64,000 bases of DNA from Parageobacillus sp. KH3-4 (GTDB lineage Bacteria > Bacillota > Bacilli > Bacillales > Anoxybacillaceae), in assembly GCF_022846435.1 (NCBI RefSeq), contig NZ_AP025627.1, forward strand, positions 3,134,001 through 3,198,000, read 5' to 3'. Made by a program: the position numbers and the translations under genes. The notes beneath the pieces were generated by a model. That model was not told the DNA's origin. It saw only the letters and a program-made list of their open reading frames with translations, and made no database searches. Of the stretch, positions 1-8,278 are shown one piece after another (within the stretch, counting starts at the first letter, position 1; each line of letters begins with the position of its first letter).

Positions 1-962
1 AACACCGGGCCAGTGCCATCGACAAATTTCGTCAACGCTGGCATTTGCAAATCAGGTGCAACCACTAAAATTCCTAGCGCTAGCCCAACAATCGTTCCGA
101 TTTTTAAAAACGTGCTCAAATAGTCGCGCGGCGCGAGCAGTAGCCATACCGGTAATGCCGATGCGACAAACCCGTAAATAATCATCAAAATTGCAATTGT
201 CTCGCCTTTTAATGTAAATATTTTCGCCAACGTCGGGTGTTCAGCGACATGCTGGCCAGCTACCAAAGAAACAATCAGGAGCACAAACCCGATCAAAGAT
301 GCTTCCGCAACGCGCCCGGGACGAATAAAGCGCATGTAAATTCCCATCAAAATCGCAATTGGAATCGTTGCGGCAATCGTAAACATTCCCCATGGGCTTC
401 CTACAAGCGCTTTCACAACAACCAACGCTAAAACAGCTAATAAAATAATCATGATTCCTAAAATGCCAAGAGATGCAACAAACCCTGTAACTGGGCCAAT
501 TTCTTCCTTCACCATCTCGCCAAGCGATTTGCCGTTGCGCCGCATCGATGCGAATAAAATAATAAAATCCTGGACTGCTCCGCCTAAAACAACGCCGATA
601 ATAATCCAAAGCGTTCCCGGCAAATATCCCATTTGCGCCGCTAAAATCGGTCCGACAAGCGGCCCGGCGCCGGCGATTGCCGCAAAATGATGTCCGAATA
701 ATACCCATTTGTTTGTCGGGACATAATCTTTTCCGTCATTAAACACTTCCGCAGGCGTTTTGCGGTTGTCGTCAAGTCCAAACACTTTGCGAGCGATAAA
801 TTTGCTATAAAAACGATACGCTACGGCATACGTACATACAGCAGCGACAATTAACCAAATCGCATTCACCGTCTCGCCACGGCTTAATGCGAGAACTGCA
901 AATCCTACTGCCCCGAGTGCAGAAATAAGCCCCCAAAGCAAGACCGATTTTAATCCTTTCAC
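1..962 (-). CDS. cstA: CstA family carbon-starvation/peptide (pyruvate) transporter, 5' part only
   Basis: Polytopic inner-membrane transporter. CstA-family proteins import pyruvate or peptides when preferred carbon runs out. The frame stays open from a GTG start at 962 to the left window edge, giving about 320 of the roughly 600-700 residues usual for the family. The start is set by AGGAGG seven bases upstream. The family hallmark GHHFAAIAGAGPLVGPILAA lies near residue 85, followed by the QDF and RRNGKSLGEM region and several hydrophobic segments. The gene stands alone, with no neighbour in the same direction within 900 bases upstream. The substrate (pyruvate or peptide) cannot be told from sequence. 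The C-terminal half lies outside the window. Confidence 0.9.
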   Translation of the reverse strand, partial: MKGLKSVLLWGLISALGAVGFAVLALSRGETVNAIWLIVAAVCTYAVAYRFYSKFIARKVFGLDDNRKTPAEVFNDGKDYVPTNKWVLFGHHFAAIAGAGPLVGPILAAQMGYLPGTLWIIIGVVLGGAVQDFIILFASMRRNGKSLGEMVKEEIGPVTGFVASLGILGIMIILLAVLALVVVKALVGSPWGMFTIAATIPIAILMGIYMRFIRPGRVAEASLIGFVLLIVSLVAGQHVAEHPTLAKIFTLKGETIAILMIIYGFVASALPVWLLLAPRDYLSTFLKIGTIVGLALGILVVAPDLQMPALTKFVDGTGPV

Positions 963-1914
963 ACCTTCTCCTCCTTTGTTGTTCGTTCAAGTTCACTACA
1001 TTAATAATTATATTAACTATTCTGAAAAATTTAAAGAATTATTTTTTTACTGAATATGATAATATTGGCTGATAATTAGCTATCAATCTTCCACCTTTAA
1101 ACGAATTGTACATTGGCTTCTTTTTGTTCTTTTTAAACAGGGAAAGAGGCAAGTTCCCCACTCCGACCTGCGTAATCCGGTAATAAAATAGGTGATAGCC
1201 GAATGAAAAACAGAATCGCACAGTTCGCAAAAAATGTTACTAAAGTTAACCATTAAGGGAGGTAGGTTTTCCAACGAAACAATCAAGCAAATTATTTTAG
1301 AAAAGAGTTAGGGAACGTGAAGACAGCAGAACAGTGGTTGCGGAGCATTGCATTACCTGGATTGGCCAACTTCTCAATAAAAAATATTTCAAAATCACCT
1401 GCTTATTTGTCGGAATTGCTCATTAACGTACAATCGCGATTCAATGAAGCGATTCGCTTAAGCCCTTTAGGAAACAACAAAAAGTGATGATGCCGTTGAT
1501 TTCCAAACAGTTAATGTTCTATCTATGTTTGTACTTTTACGCATGTGGAATGCAGCAACAGAGGCAGAAGTGGGACAGCCCCTACTCCTTTCTCCCTTTT
1601 GTGTTTTCCGCTTATTTCGTCACGATCAGTCTTATGTATTCCGCGCATATTGAAATTTTCAGAATCGTTTTGGACCTATTTAGTTCCCAATGCTTTTTGT
1701 CATTCCTGGGATACGCACGGATTGTTGTTTCAATTGTTGTTACTAAAATTTCGCGGTTCTTGCAAATGAGAATTTCTTGTTCGAAAAGCATTTCTTTTTG
1801 TGCCCGAATAAAAAACAGTTGAATTTACCGACGTTTTATTATATGATTGTACCAGCAACAACAAAATACTATATATTGTGTTTGTTTCTAAAAAACACAA
1901 CTAAATATAGTATA
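963..1914. other. AT-rich gap without a convincing gene
   Basis: This 950-base stretch between cstA and the cobalamin riboswitch has only short frames. The most gene-like is GTG 1317 to stop 1487 (56 residues, starting VKTAEQWLRSIALPG). It has no good ribosome binding site and I recognise no family, so it may be a remnant. The longer frames at 1484-1822 on the plus strand look like chance. The promoters of cstA (minus) and of the riboswitch-nrdA transcript (plus) must lie here, but no clear -35/-10 pair was identified. Confidence 0.5.
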
Positions 1915-2108
1915 AAAACCGCAAGCAATGGTGTCCATCCGGACTTAATAGGGAATCTGGTGAGAATCCAGAACTGCCCCCGCAACTGTATGTGTGGACG
2001 AAATGGAACATCCACTGTATGTGAAAGCTCATTCGGGCGCACATATGGGAAGGATCCAGAGTAGGATGAAACACGAGTCAGGAGACCTGCCTTGCTTGTT
2101 TGCGTTTC
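1915..2108 (+). ncRNA. Adenosylcobalamin (B12) riboswitch upstream of nrdAB
   Basis: Cobalamin-riboswitch core elements occur in the right order: GGGAATCTGGTGAGAATCC followed by CTGCCCCCGCAACTGT, then a GGGAAGG segment, and finally the B12 box AGTCAGGAGACCTGCC ending near 2091. The closing P1 stem is GCAAGCAA (1921-1928) with TTGCTTGT (2092-2099). Downstream lie a competing stem (2130-2139 with 2176-2185) and a Rho-independent terminator (2185-2209), all before nrdA. The arrangement predicts that coenzyme B12 switches transcription off. In organisms that also carry the B12-dependent class II reductase, this lets the cell use the B12-free enzyme only when B12 is scarce. The class II gene is not in this window. 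Confidence 0.93.
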
Positions 2109-2129
2109 ATGTTCTCCGGGGATCGAGAA

Positions 2130-2209
2130 GATGAAACGATGGTTTAAAAGGGCTTCTTTTCCCCTTTTTATGCTGTCGTTTCATCCACTCGGTCCGAGTG
2201 GATTTTTTT
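2130..2209 (+). terminator. Expression platform of the B12 riboswitch with intrinsic terminator
   Basis: The terminator is CCACTCG-GTC-CGAGTGG (2185-2201) followed by ATTTTTTT, ending 24 bases before the nrdA ATG. A second stem, GATGAAACGA (2130-2139) with TCGTTTCATC (2176-2185), encloses an inner AAAAGGG/CCCTTTT stem and shares base 2185 with the terminator. An upstream GCGTTTCAT (2102-2110), directly 3' of P1, can also pair with ATGAAACG, so P1 formation could choose between folds. The detailed switching order is my inference. Confidence 0.8.
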
Positions 2210-2232
2210 ATGGAAACAAGGAGGAAAAAACA

Positions 2233-4518
2233 ATGGCATTGAATACAAAAACCACCATTATTACGCTAGAAAACGGGCAAACTAAACCGTTTTCTCGCGA
2301 ACGTCTTATTTCATTTATCCGCAATATAACAAAAGACTATCCGCATCTACAGGCCGGCGACTATATGGAGCGCATCATCCGCATTATCGAAAGCAAAGAT
2401 ACGCTTTCTGCGGAACAAATCACGAATTACTTAATACTTGAAGGTCTTTCCTATATTAGTGAGGCAGAACCAGAATGGACGTTTGTCTGTGCCCGCATCT
2501 ATTTGCAAAAACTATACAAAGAAGCGGCCAAACAACGTGGATATGACGCAAAACAACGCTACGGCAGCCTGTACGAGTTAATAACAACGCTTGTTTCTAA
2601 AGGCGTGTACGATCGCTCTCTTCTTGATGATTACTCAAAAGAAGAAATCAACGAGCTTGGAAAACTTATTGATCCAGACAAAGACAAGCTGTTTACATAT
2701 ATCGGCCTTCGCACGCTCGCGGACCGCTACCTGGCCCGCGATTACGACCGCAACTTGTACGAACTGCCGCAGGAGCGTTTCCTTATCATCGCAATGGCGT
2801 TAATGGCGAAAGAGCCGAAACATCGCCGTTTTGCGTTCATTCAAGAAGCGTATTGGGCGCTAAGCAACTTGTACATGACCGTCGCCACGCCGACATTAGC
2901 AAATGCCGGAAAAAGTTATGGACAACTGTCAAGCTGCTTTATCGACACTGTCGATGACAGCTTGCAAGGGATTTACGACAGCAACACCGACATCGCCAAC
3001 CTTTCCAAATCCGGCGGCGGAATCGGCGTCTATCTCGGCAAAATCAGAAGCCGCGGCAGCGACATTAAAGGCTTTAAAGGTGTGTCGTCCGGCGTTATTC
3101 CATGGATGAAGCAACTCAATAACACCGCTGTCAGCGTTGACCAATTAGGGCAGCGAAAAGGAGCGATTTCCGTCTATTTAGACGTTTGGCACAAAGACAT
3201 TTTTGCTTTTTTGGATGCGAAATTAAACAACGGCGATGAGCGGATGAGGACGCACGATTTATTCACTGGCGTCTGCATTCCTGATTTATTCATGGAGCAA
3301 GTTGAAAAACGAGGCGACTGGTACTTGTTTGACCCGCATGAAGTTCGCAAAGTGATGGGATTTAGTTTGGAAGATTTTTATGATGAGGAAAAAGGAAGAG
3401 GAAGCTTTCGCGAAAAATATTGGCAATGCGTTCAAGAAGAGCGCCTTTCGAAAGAAAAAGTGCCAGCGATTGAAATAATGAAAAGCATTATGCGCAGCCA
3501 ATTAGAATCGGGCACACCATTTATGTTTTACCGCGATGAAGCGAACCGAAAAAATCCGAACGCCCATCTCGGCATGATTTATTGCAGCAATCTTTGTACA
3601 GAAATCGCGCAAAACCAAAGCCCGACCATCGTTGAAAAACAATATACGAAAGACGGAAAGATCATCATTGAAAAAATCCCTGGCGATTTTGTCGTTTGCA
3701 ATTTGTCTTCCATCAATCTTGCCCGCGCTGTTACCGACGATGTACTCGAACGGCTTATCCCGATTCAAATGCGCATGCTCGATAACGTGATTGATTTAAA
3801 TAAGATCCCGGTATTACAAGCGCAGCTTACCAATCAAAAATACCGCGCCGTAGGGCTTGGCACGTTTGGCTGGCATCATTTACTTGCGTTAAAAGGCATT
3901 CGCTGGGAATCGGATGAAGCAGTTGAATACGCGGACAAACTGTATGAAAAAATTGCTTACTTGGCCATCCAATCTAGCATGGAGCTCGCAAAGGAAAAAG
4001 GAAGCTATCCGGCTTTTCCGGGTTCCGACTGGCAGACGGGCGCTTATTTTGATAAACGCGGATACCGCCGCAACGACAACGTCGACTGGGACACGCTGAA
4101 AAAACAAGTTGCCAAATATGGCATGCGCAACGGCTATGTGATGGCAATTGCGCCAAATGCTTCGACTTCAATTATCGCCGGCAGCACTGCCAGCATCGAC
4201 CCGATCTTTTTAAAAGTGTACGCAGAAGAAAAGAAAGATTACAAAATTCCAGTTACCGTGCCTGACCTAAACGCCGAAACAACGTGGTATTATAAATCGG
4301 CGTACCATATCGACCAGCATTGGAGCATAAAACAAAACGCAGTGCGTCAGCGCCATATCGACCAAGCGATTTCATTTAATTTCTATGTCATGAATACGAT
4401 CAAAGCAAAAGAGCTGTTGGATCTTCATCTCACCGCCTGGAAGTCAGGATTCAAAACAACGTATTACGTCCGCTCTACTTCCAGCACCATCGATGAATGT
4501 GAATCATGCGCAAGCTAA
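2233..4518 (+). CDS. nrdA: Class I (Ia-type) ribonucleoside-diphosphate reductase, alpha subunit
   Basis: Catalytic subunit that reduces ribonucleoside diphosphates to deoxyribonucleotides in the cytosol. The start is ATG 2233 behind AAGGAGGA. An in-frame extension to 2092 would run through the terminator and is rejected. The product is 761 residues. An N-terminal ATP-cone-like region covers about residues 7-95. Redox cysteines are C235 (QLSSCF) and C451/C455 in CSNLCTEI, where the NxCxE motif holds the catalytic residues. The C-terminal shuttle pair is C756/C759 (ECESC). The ATP cone and the lack of nrdI/nrdH neighbours favour class Ia over Ib. nrdB follows after 17 bases. Regulation is probably by the B12 riboswitch upstream. 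Confidence 0.95.
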   Translation: MALNTKTTIITLENGQTKPFSRERLISFIRNITKDYPHLQAGDYMERIIRIIESKDTLSAEQITNYLILEGLSYISEAEPEWTFVCARIYLQKLYKEAAKQRGYDAKQRYGSLYELITTLVSKGVYDRSLLDDYSKEEINELGKLIDPDKDKLFTYIGLRTLADRYLARDYDRNLYELPQERFLIIAMALMAKEPKHRRFAFIQEAYWALSNLYMTVATPTLANAGKSYGQLSSCFIDTVDDSLQGIYDSNTDIANLSKSGGGIGVYLGKIRSRGSDIKGFKGVSSGVIPWMKQLNNTAVSVDQLGQRKGAISVYLDVWHKDIFAFLDAKLNNGDERMRTHDLFTGVCIPDLFMEQVEKRGDWYLFDPHEVRKVMGFSLEDFYDEEKGRGSFREKYWQCVQEERLSKEKVPAIEIMKSIMRSQLESGTPFMFYRDEANRKNPNAHLGMIYCSNLCTEIAQNQSPTIVEKQYTKDGKIIIEKIPGDFVVCNLSSINLARAVTDDVLERLIPIQMRMLDNVIDLNKIPVLQAQLTNQKYRAVGLGTFGWHHLLALKGIRWESDEAVEYADKLYEKIAYLAIQSSMELAKEKGSYPAFPGSDWQTGAYFDKRGYRRNDNVDWDTLKKQVAKYGMRNGYVMAIAPNASTSIIAGSTASIDPIFLKVYAEEKKDYKIPVTVPDLNAETTWYYKSAYHIDQHWSIKQNAVRQRHIDQAISFNFYVMNTIKAKELLDLHLTAWKSGFKTTYYVRSTSSTIDECESCAS

Positions 4519-4535
4519 TGACAGGAGGAAGAAAT

Positions 4536-5576
4536 ATGGCACATCCATTAATGAAACGGGTCATTATGGACCCAGAAGCGCCAAACCGTTCTACAAGAAT
4601 CATCAACGGCAAAAGCTCAAACGTCCTGAATTGGGATGATATCGCCTATCCTTGGGCGTACGCCAAATATAAACGAATGCTGGCAAACTTTTGGACACCG
4701 TTTGAAATCAATATGTCCCAAGACGTTAAACAATTTCCGCTTTTAACAGAACGCGAACAGGACGCGTTTTTGAAAATCATTGGACTTTTAGCGTTGCTTG
4801 ACAGCATTCAAACGGACTACGCCGGCAGAGTCGCCGATTATATCACTGATTCAAGCATTAACGCGCTTATGATTATGCTCGCGCAGCAAGAAGTTATTCA
4901 TAACCATTCATATTCTTACGTTCTTTCCAGCCTCGTTCCAAAAAGCAAGCAGGACGAAGTGTTTGAGTTTTGGCGAAACGAACCGATTTTGCGGAAGCGC
5001 AATGACTTCGTCACCAACGGCTATAAAGAATTTGCTGAAAATCCAAATGTCGAAAACTTGCTAAAATCGATTGTGTATGACGTTATTTTAGAAGGTTTGT
5101 TCTTCTACTCAGGCTTCGCCTTCTTTTATAATTTGGCGCGCAATCAAAAAATGGTCGCAACAAGCACGATGATCAATTACATTAATCGGGACGAACATAT
5201 CCATGTCGACTTATTTGCAAAAATTTTTAAAGAAGTGTTAAGCGAATATCCGGAATACAATACACCAGAACTTGCTGAATTTGTGCGAGCAACGTTCATC
5301 AAAGCAGCGGAGCTGGAAATCGAATGGGCTAATTACATTATTGGCAACGATATCGATGGCATTGATATGCATGATTTGAGCGCCTACATTAAGTTTTACG
5401 CTAACGTCCGCGCCCATCAACTCGGTTTTGACCGTCCGTTTGACGGCTACCGGACAAACCCACTGCGCTGGATTAAAGCGTATGAAGAAGTCGACCTTGG
5501 CAAATCAGATTTCTTTGAACAAAAATCAAGGCAATATACAAAAGTGAACATCGATAACGGATTTGATGAGTTATAA
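4536..5576 (+). CDS. nrdB: Class I ribonucleoside-diphosphate reductase, beta (radical) subunit
   Basis: Ferritin-like subunit that houses the dimetal site and tyrosyl radical needed by NrdA. ATG 4536 follows ACAGGAGGAAGAAAT. A longer frame from 4506 overlaps nrdA and lacks a ribosome binding site. The product is 346 residues. Metal and radical residues fit the family: D89 (LLDSIQ), E119 and H122 in QQEVIHNHSYSY, and Y126 at the radical-tyrosine position, with later EGLFFYSG and DEHIHVD segments giving the remaining ligands. It is translated from the nrdA transcript, and the transcript ends at the hairpin 5579-5610. Nothing appears broken. Confidence 0.94.
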   Translation: MAHPLMKRVIMDPEAPNRSTRIINGKSSNVLNWDDIAYPWAYAKYKRMLANFWTPFEINMSQDVKQFPLLTEREQDAFLKIIGLLALLDSIQTDYAGRVADYITDSSINALMIMLAQQEVIHNHSYSYVLSSLVPKSKQDEVFEFWRNEPILRKRNDFVTNGYKEFAENPNVENLLKSIVYDVILEGLFFYSGFAFFYNLARNQKMVATSTMINYINRDEHIHVDLFAKIFKEVLSEYPEYNTPELAEFVRATFIKAAELEIEWANYIIGNDIDGIDMHDLSAYIKFYANVRAHQLGFDRPFDGYRTNPLRWIKAYEEVDLGKSDFFEQKSRQYTKVNIDNGFDEL

Positions 5577-5578
5577 TC

Positions 5579-5610
5579 AAAAGCCGCCAATCATCCATTG
5601 GCGGCTTTTG
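5579..5610. terminator. Bidirectional terminator between nrdB and terC
   Basis: AAAAGCCGCCAAT-CATCC-ATTGGCGGCTTTT forms a 13-bp stem flanked by T runs on both strands. It serves the convergent nrdAB and terC transcripts, and the terC stop codon lies inside it. Confidence 0.85.
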
Positions 5611-6265
5611 TTTCTAATTTGTTTTCACCCTTCTTTTTTTTCAATGTGCCAGCGGCAATCACCCCAACAATGACAAGAATTTCAAATCCGTATTTTACAA
5701 ATGGATTGGCGAAATATTGATCTAAAAATGGCTCATCGACAATCATTTTCGAAGCCGTCCATGCAAGCACTCCCGCTCCGATTGTAATAATAATTGGAAA
5801 ACGCTCGATCCACTTCAAAATTAACGTACTTCCCCATACCATAATAGGTACGGAAATTAACAATCCTAATATAACTAGCAAGAAACTGCCATGCGCGGCT
5901 CCTGCCACCGCCAGCACGTTATCTAACCCCATGAGCGCGTCGGCGATAATAATGGTGCGAATTGCTTCCCATAAGCTTCCTCCCGCTTCGACATCGTGAC
6001 CTTTTTCCTCAACAAGAAGCTTATAGGCGATCCAAACAAGCAATATACCCCCAACGAGCAGCAGCCCTGGTACTTTTAATAGCCATACGACAAACAATGT
6101 CGCAAGCGCGCGGATCACCACCGCACCTACTGTCCCCCAAATAACCGCCTTTTTTTGCTGGTTCTTTGGCAAATTTCGCGCCGCCAAACCAATGACGATG
6201 GCATTATCGCCAGCTAATACAAGATCGATAATGACAATCGATAAAAGTGCAGACAAAAACTCCAT
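5591..6265 (-). CDS. TerC family membrane protein, probable Mn2+ export/metalation helper
   Basis: 224-residue integral membrane protein of the TerC family (relatives of B. subtilis YceF/YkoY/YjbE, which export manganese or metalate exoenzymes). It has about seven hydrophobic segments. The conserved acidic motifs LAGDNAIVIG (near residue 18) and ALMGLDNVLAVAG (near residue 112) carry the aspartates typical of TerC metal sites. The C-terminus is lysine-rich. The start ATG 6265 has a GGAGG-type site 15 bases downstream of the preceding gene's stop. It is second in an operon with the DUF1232 gene. A yybP-ykoY manganese riboswitch upstream strongly supports a manganese role. The exact substrate is inferred. 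Confidence 0.88.
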   Translation of the reverse strand: MEFLSALLSIVIIDLVLAGDNAIVIGLAARNLPKNQQKKAVIWGTVGAVVIRALATLFVVWLLKVPGLLLVGGILLVWIAYKLLVEEKGHDVEAGGSLWEAIRTIIIADALMGLDNVLAVAGAAHGSFLLVILGLLISVPIMVWGSTLILKWIERFPIIITIGAGVLAWTASKMIVDEPFLDQYFANPFVKYGFEILVIVGVIAAGTLKKKKGENKLETKAANG

Positions 6266-6280
6266 TTACTATTCCTCCTT

Positions 6281-6553
6281 TTAAATGCCGTATTTATTTT
6301 TTAAATGGGAAGGAGCCATTTTTACTATTTGTTGAAGAATAAACAATAGCACGGCCACATCATCAATGACGCCAAACAATCCAAGCCAATCGGGAATGAT
6401 GTCAAATGGAAATACGGTATAAATCGATAAAAGTAAAATAGCAGACGTTTTTTTCAACATAGACACTTCTTGAGAACGAAAAAATTCTATTAAAAATGGG
6501 ATAAATCGGCGAATTTTAACGATGAAACGAAGTCGTTTCCATACTTTCCTCAT
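6281..6553 (-). CDS. DUF1232 (YkvA-like) small membrane protein
   Basis: 90 residues with a basic N-terminus and two hydrophobic stretches around residues 35-75. The motif PFDIIPDWLGLFGVIDDVAVL matches the DUF1232 signature (DxIPD...G..DD). Molecular function is unknown for the family. It lies 15 bases upstream of terC and is the first gene after the manganese-type riboswitch, so it is likely co-expressed with terC under Mn2+ control. The start ATG 6553 follows GGGGAGATAATA. Confidence 0.85.
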   Translation of the reverse strand: MRKVWKRLRFIVKIRRFIPFLIEFFRSQEVSMLKKTSAILLLSIYTVFPFDIIPDWLGLFGVIDDVAVLLFILQQIVKMAPSHLKNKYGI

Positions 6554-6624
6554 TATTATCTCCCCTAATCCTAATTTTCGAATCTCCTTTTTATTTTCTC
6601 CAATCCCTCCCTTTCTTTGCGAAA

Positions 6625-6657
6625 ATAAAAAGACCTTTACCGATTTGGTAAAGGTCT
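6625..6657 (-). terminator. Terminator of the Mn riboswitch expression platform
   Basis: On the minus strand AGACCTTTACC (6657-6647) and GGTAAAGGTCT (6641-6631) form a perfect 11-bp stem followed by TTTTTATTTT. It precedes the DUF1232-terC operon and is the off-state element of the riboswitch. Confidence 0.88.
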
Positions 6658-6669
6658 TTCAATAACAAC

Positions 6670-6782
6670 AGACCTTTACCAATATTGGTAAAGGTCTCGC
6701 TAACAACGTTTCCGTTGCCAACAAAGCCGAGGGGGTGACCCTGAACTGACGACTTTGTTGTTAAAGCTACTCCCCTTTAACA
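6670..6782 (-). ncRNA. yybP-ykoY (Mn2+-sensing) riboswitch
   Basis: The minus strand reads TTAAAGGGGAGTAGC (6780-6766), a GC-rich middle stem with GGGTCACCCCC, then TTGGCAACG and AGCGAGACCTTTACC, the recognisable yybP-ykoY consensus. The 3' P1 strand AGACCTTTACC (6697-6687) is followed by its perfect complement (6680-6670) and then by a second identical complementary pair that makes the terminator (6657-6631). This family usually turns on exporters when Mn2+ is high. The TerC gene downstream fits that. Confidence 0.93.
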
Positions 6783-6951
6783 CAGAAACCACATATTTAC
6801 TTTTACACTTTTATGATATTTAACTTTTATATACGTTGTCAACAAAAAATTGCTTTTTTATAAAATAACCACTTGGCAATGCTCGTCCATCGCCAATCAT
6901 ATAGAAAAAATATGATATAATGCAGAAAAAATTCACTTGGGAGAGACGAAT

Positions 6952-7842
6952 ATGAACAAAAAAGAAATTGCTGCTCTTTTTCTGCTCGCGGCTTTATGGG
7001 GAGCCTCTTTTTTATTTATGCGCATCGCCTCCCCTGCCATCGGTCCTGTGCTTACGATCGAGCTGCGTGTGCTTATCGCTGGCATCGTGCTGTTATTGTA
7101 TGTATGGATGTTCAAAAAAAGCGTAGAGCTGAAAGCTTACTGGAAGCAATATCTCATCGTCGGGGCGCTGAATGCGGCGATCCCGTTTACGCTCATCGCC
7201 GCTGCTACGTTGCATTTGCCTGCTTCTGTAGCGGCCATTTTAAACTCAACCACCCCGTTGTTTACCGCGTTAGCTTCGCGATGGCTTCTTCATGAACCGC
7301 TTTATGCAAAAAAATGGATCGGCATCGGCCTCGGCATTGTCGGCGTGTTTGCGCTAGTCGGCTGGAGCCCTGTTCCGCTGTCGATACAAACCGTTTTTTC
7401 CGCGTTGCTGTCCATTTTGGCCGCGTTCTCATACGGATGCGGCGGTGTGTATGCCAAAAAAGCATTTGCGGGGGTTTCTTCCTTATCATTGTCGATTGGG
7501 CAGCAATTAGGCGCCGCTGCCGTGCTCATTCCATGGGTAGCCTTCGATATTCCAAAGAAACAAGTATCGCTGCTCGTCATGTATTCGATATTGGGACTCG
7601 CTGTTTTTTGCACGGCGATTGCTTACTTGTTTTATTTTTATTTGCTAGCAAACGTTGGACCAACCAAAACATTAAGCGTTACCTTTCTTGTACCTGTTTT
7701 CGGCGTCATCTGGGGAATGATTTTCCTACATGAAAAAATCTCGACTGGGATGATCGGCGGCTTAGCGATTATTTTAATAAGTATTTTCCTCTTGTCAGAC
7801 GCTAAAATTACCATAAAGAGACAAGAATATATGAAAGGATAA
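6952..7842 (+). CDS. EamA/DMT superfamily transporter (probable metabolite exporter)
   Basis: 296-residue inner-membrane protein with about ten hydrophobic segments arranged as two EamA repeats (roughly residues 5-135 and 150-290). AALWGASFLFMRIA near the N-terminus and the FLVPVFGVIWGMIFLHE region in the second repeat are typical. The start ATG 6952 sits seven bases after GGGAGAG, and a TATAAT box lies at 6916-6921. The gene is followed after 12 bases by an ABM-domain gene, probably co-transcribed. The substrate cannot be predicted. Family members export amino acids, drugs or other metabolites. Confidence 0.9.
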   Translation: MNKKEIAALFLLAALWGASFLFMRIASPAIGPVLTIELRVLIAGIVLLLYVWMFKKSVELKAYWKQYLIVGALNAAIPFTLIAAATLHLPASVAAILNSTTPLFTALASRWLLHEPLYAKKWIGIGLGIVGVFALVGWSPVPLSIQTVFSALLSILAAFSYGCGGVYAKKAFAGVSSLSLSIGQQLGAAAVLIPWVAFDIPKKQVSLLVMYSILGLAVFCTAIAYLFYFYLLANVGPTKTLSVTFLVPVFGVIWGMIFLHEKISTGMIGGLAIILISIFLLSDAKITIKRQEYMKG

Positions 7843-7854
7843 GGAGGAGGCACG

Positions 7855-8163
7855 ATGGAAAAGCCATATTATGCGGTGATTTTTACCTCGCAGCGAACCG
7901 ATGGGGACCACGGATATGAAGCGATGGCGAAACAAATGGTTGAATTGGCCTCCCAACAGCCCGGTTTTCTTGGCGCCGAAAGCGTTCGCGACAAAAACGG
8001 CATTGGTATCACCGTTTCATACTGGGACTCTCTTGAAGCGATTCAACAATGGAAGGCGCACGCGGCACATCAAATCGCGCAAGAAAAAGGAAAACAGCAA
8101 TGGTATCAGCGCTATTCAGTCCGGGTGTGCAAAGTAGAACGAGAATATGATTTTGAAAAATAA
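7855..8163 (+). CDS. Antibiotic biosynthesis monooxygenase (ABM) domain protein
   Basis: 102-residue single-domain protein with the ferredoxin-like ABM fold. Residues 30-65 (QQPGFLGAESVRD...GITVSYWDSLEAIQQWKAHAAH) carry the usual pattern of a glycine-containing loop, the YW pair and a conserved histidine. Members include heme-degrading, quinone-forming and stress-related monooxygenases. No specific substrate can be assigned. ATG 7855 follows AAGGAGGAGGCACG, and the gene probably shares a transcript with the EamA transporter. A terminator follows at 8167-8198. Confidence 0.85.
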   Translation: MEKPYYAVIFTSQRTDGDHGYEAMAKQMVELASQQPGFLGAESVRDKNGIGITVSYWDSLEAIQQWKAHAAHQIAQEKGKQQWYQRYSVRVCKVEREYDFEK

Positions 8164-8166
8164 CCC

Positions 8167-8198
8167 AGACTGCTGCACTTCGTCAGCAGTCTTTTTTT
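8167..8198 (+). terminator. Intrinsic terminator after the ABM gene
   Basis: AGACTGCTG-CACTTCGT-CAGCAGTCT followed by seven T residues. Confidence 0.88.
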
Positions 8199-8216
8199 AA
8201 ATGTGCAACCAAAAAT

Positions 8217-8242
8217 TGAACCTTTTTTCCTCGGCTTTCGCC
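8217..8242 (+). promoter_or_regulatory. Candidate autoregulated ECF sigma promoter
   Basis: TGAACC (8217-8222), a T-rich spacer of 16 bases, then CGCC (8239-8242), 37 bases before the sigma-factor ATG. Bacillus ECF promoters have TGAAAC at -35, about 16 bases and CGTA/CGTC at -10, so this is a close but imperfect match. Autoregulation is inferred. Confidence 0.4.
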
Positions 8243-8278
8243 TTATATACAGATAAACTCAAAAGAAAGGATGATCGT

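Noticed and set aside
1484-2064. Plus-strand open frames of 74-112 codons between cstA and nrdA
   Set aside because: No ribosome site, no recognisable protein, and the last part overlaps the B12 riboswitch.
2092-2232. In-frame 47-codon extension at the start of nrdA
   Set aside because: It runs through the riboswitch expression platform and terminator, and the good ribosome site lies directly before ATG 2233.
3502-4171. Minus-strand open frames inside nrdA
   Set aside because: Shadow frames of a strongly conserved gene on the other strand.
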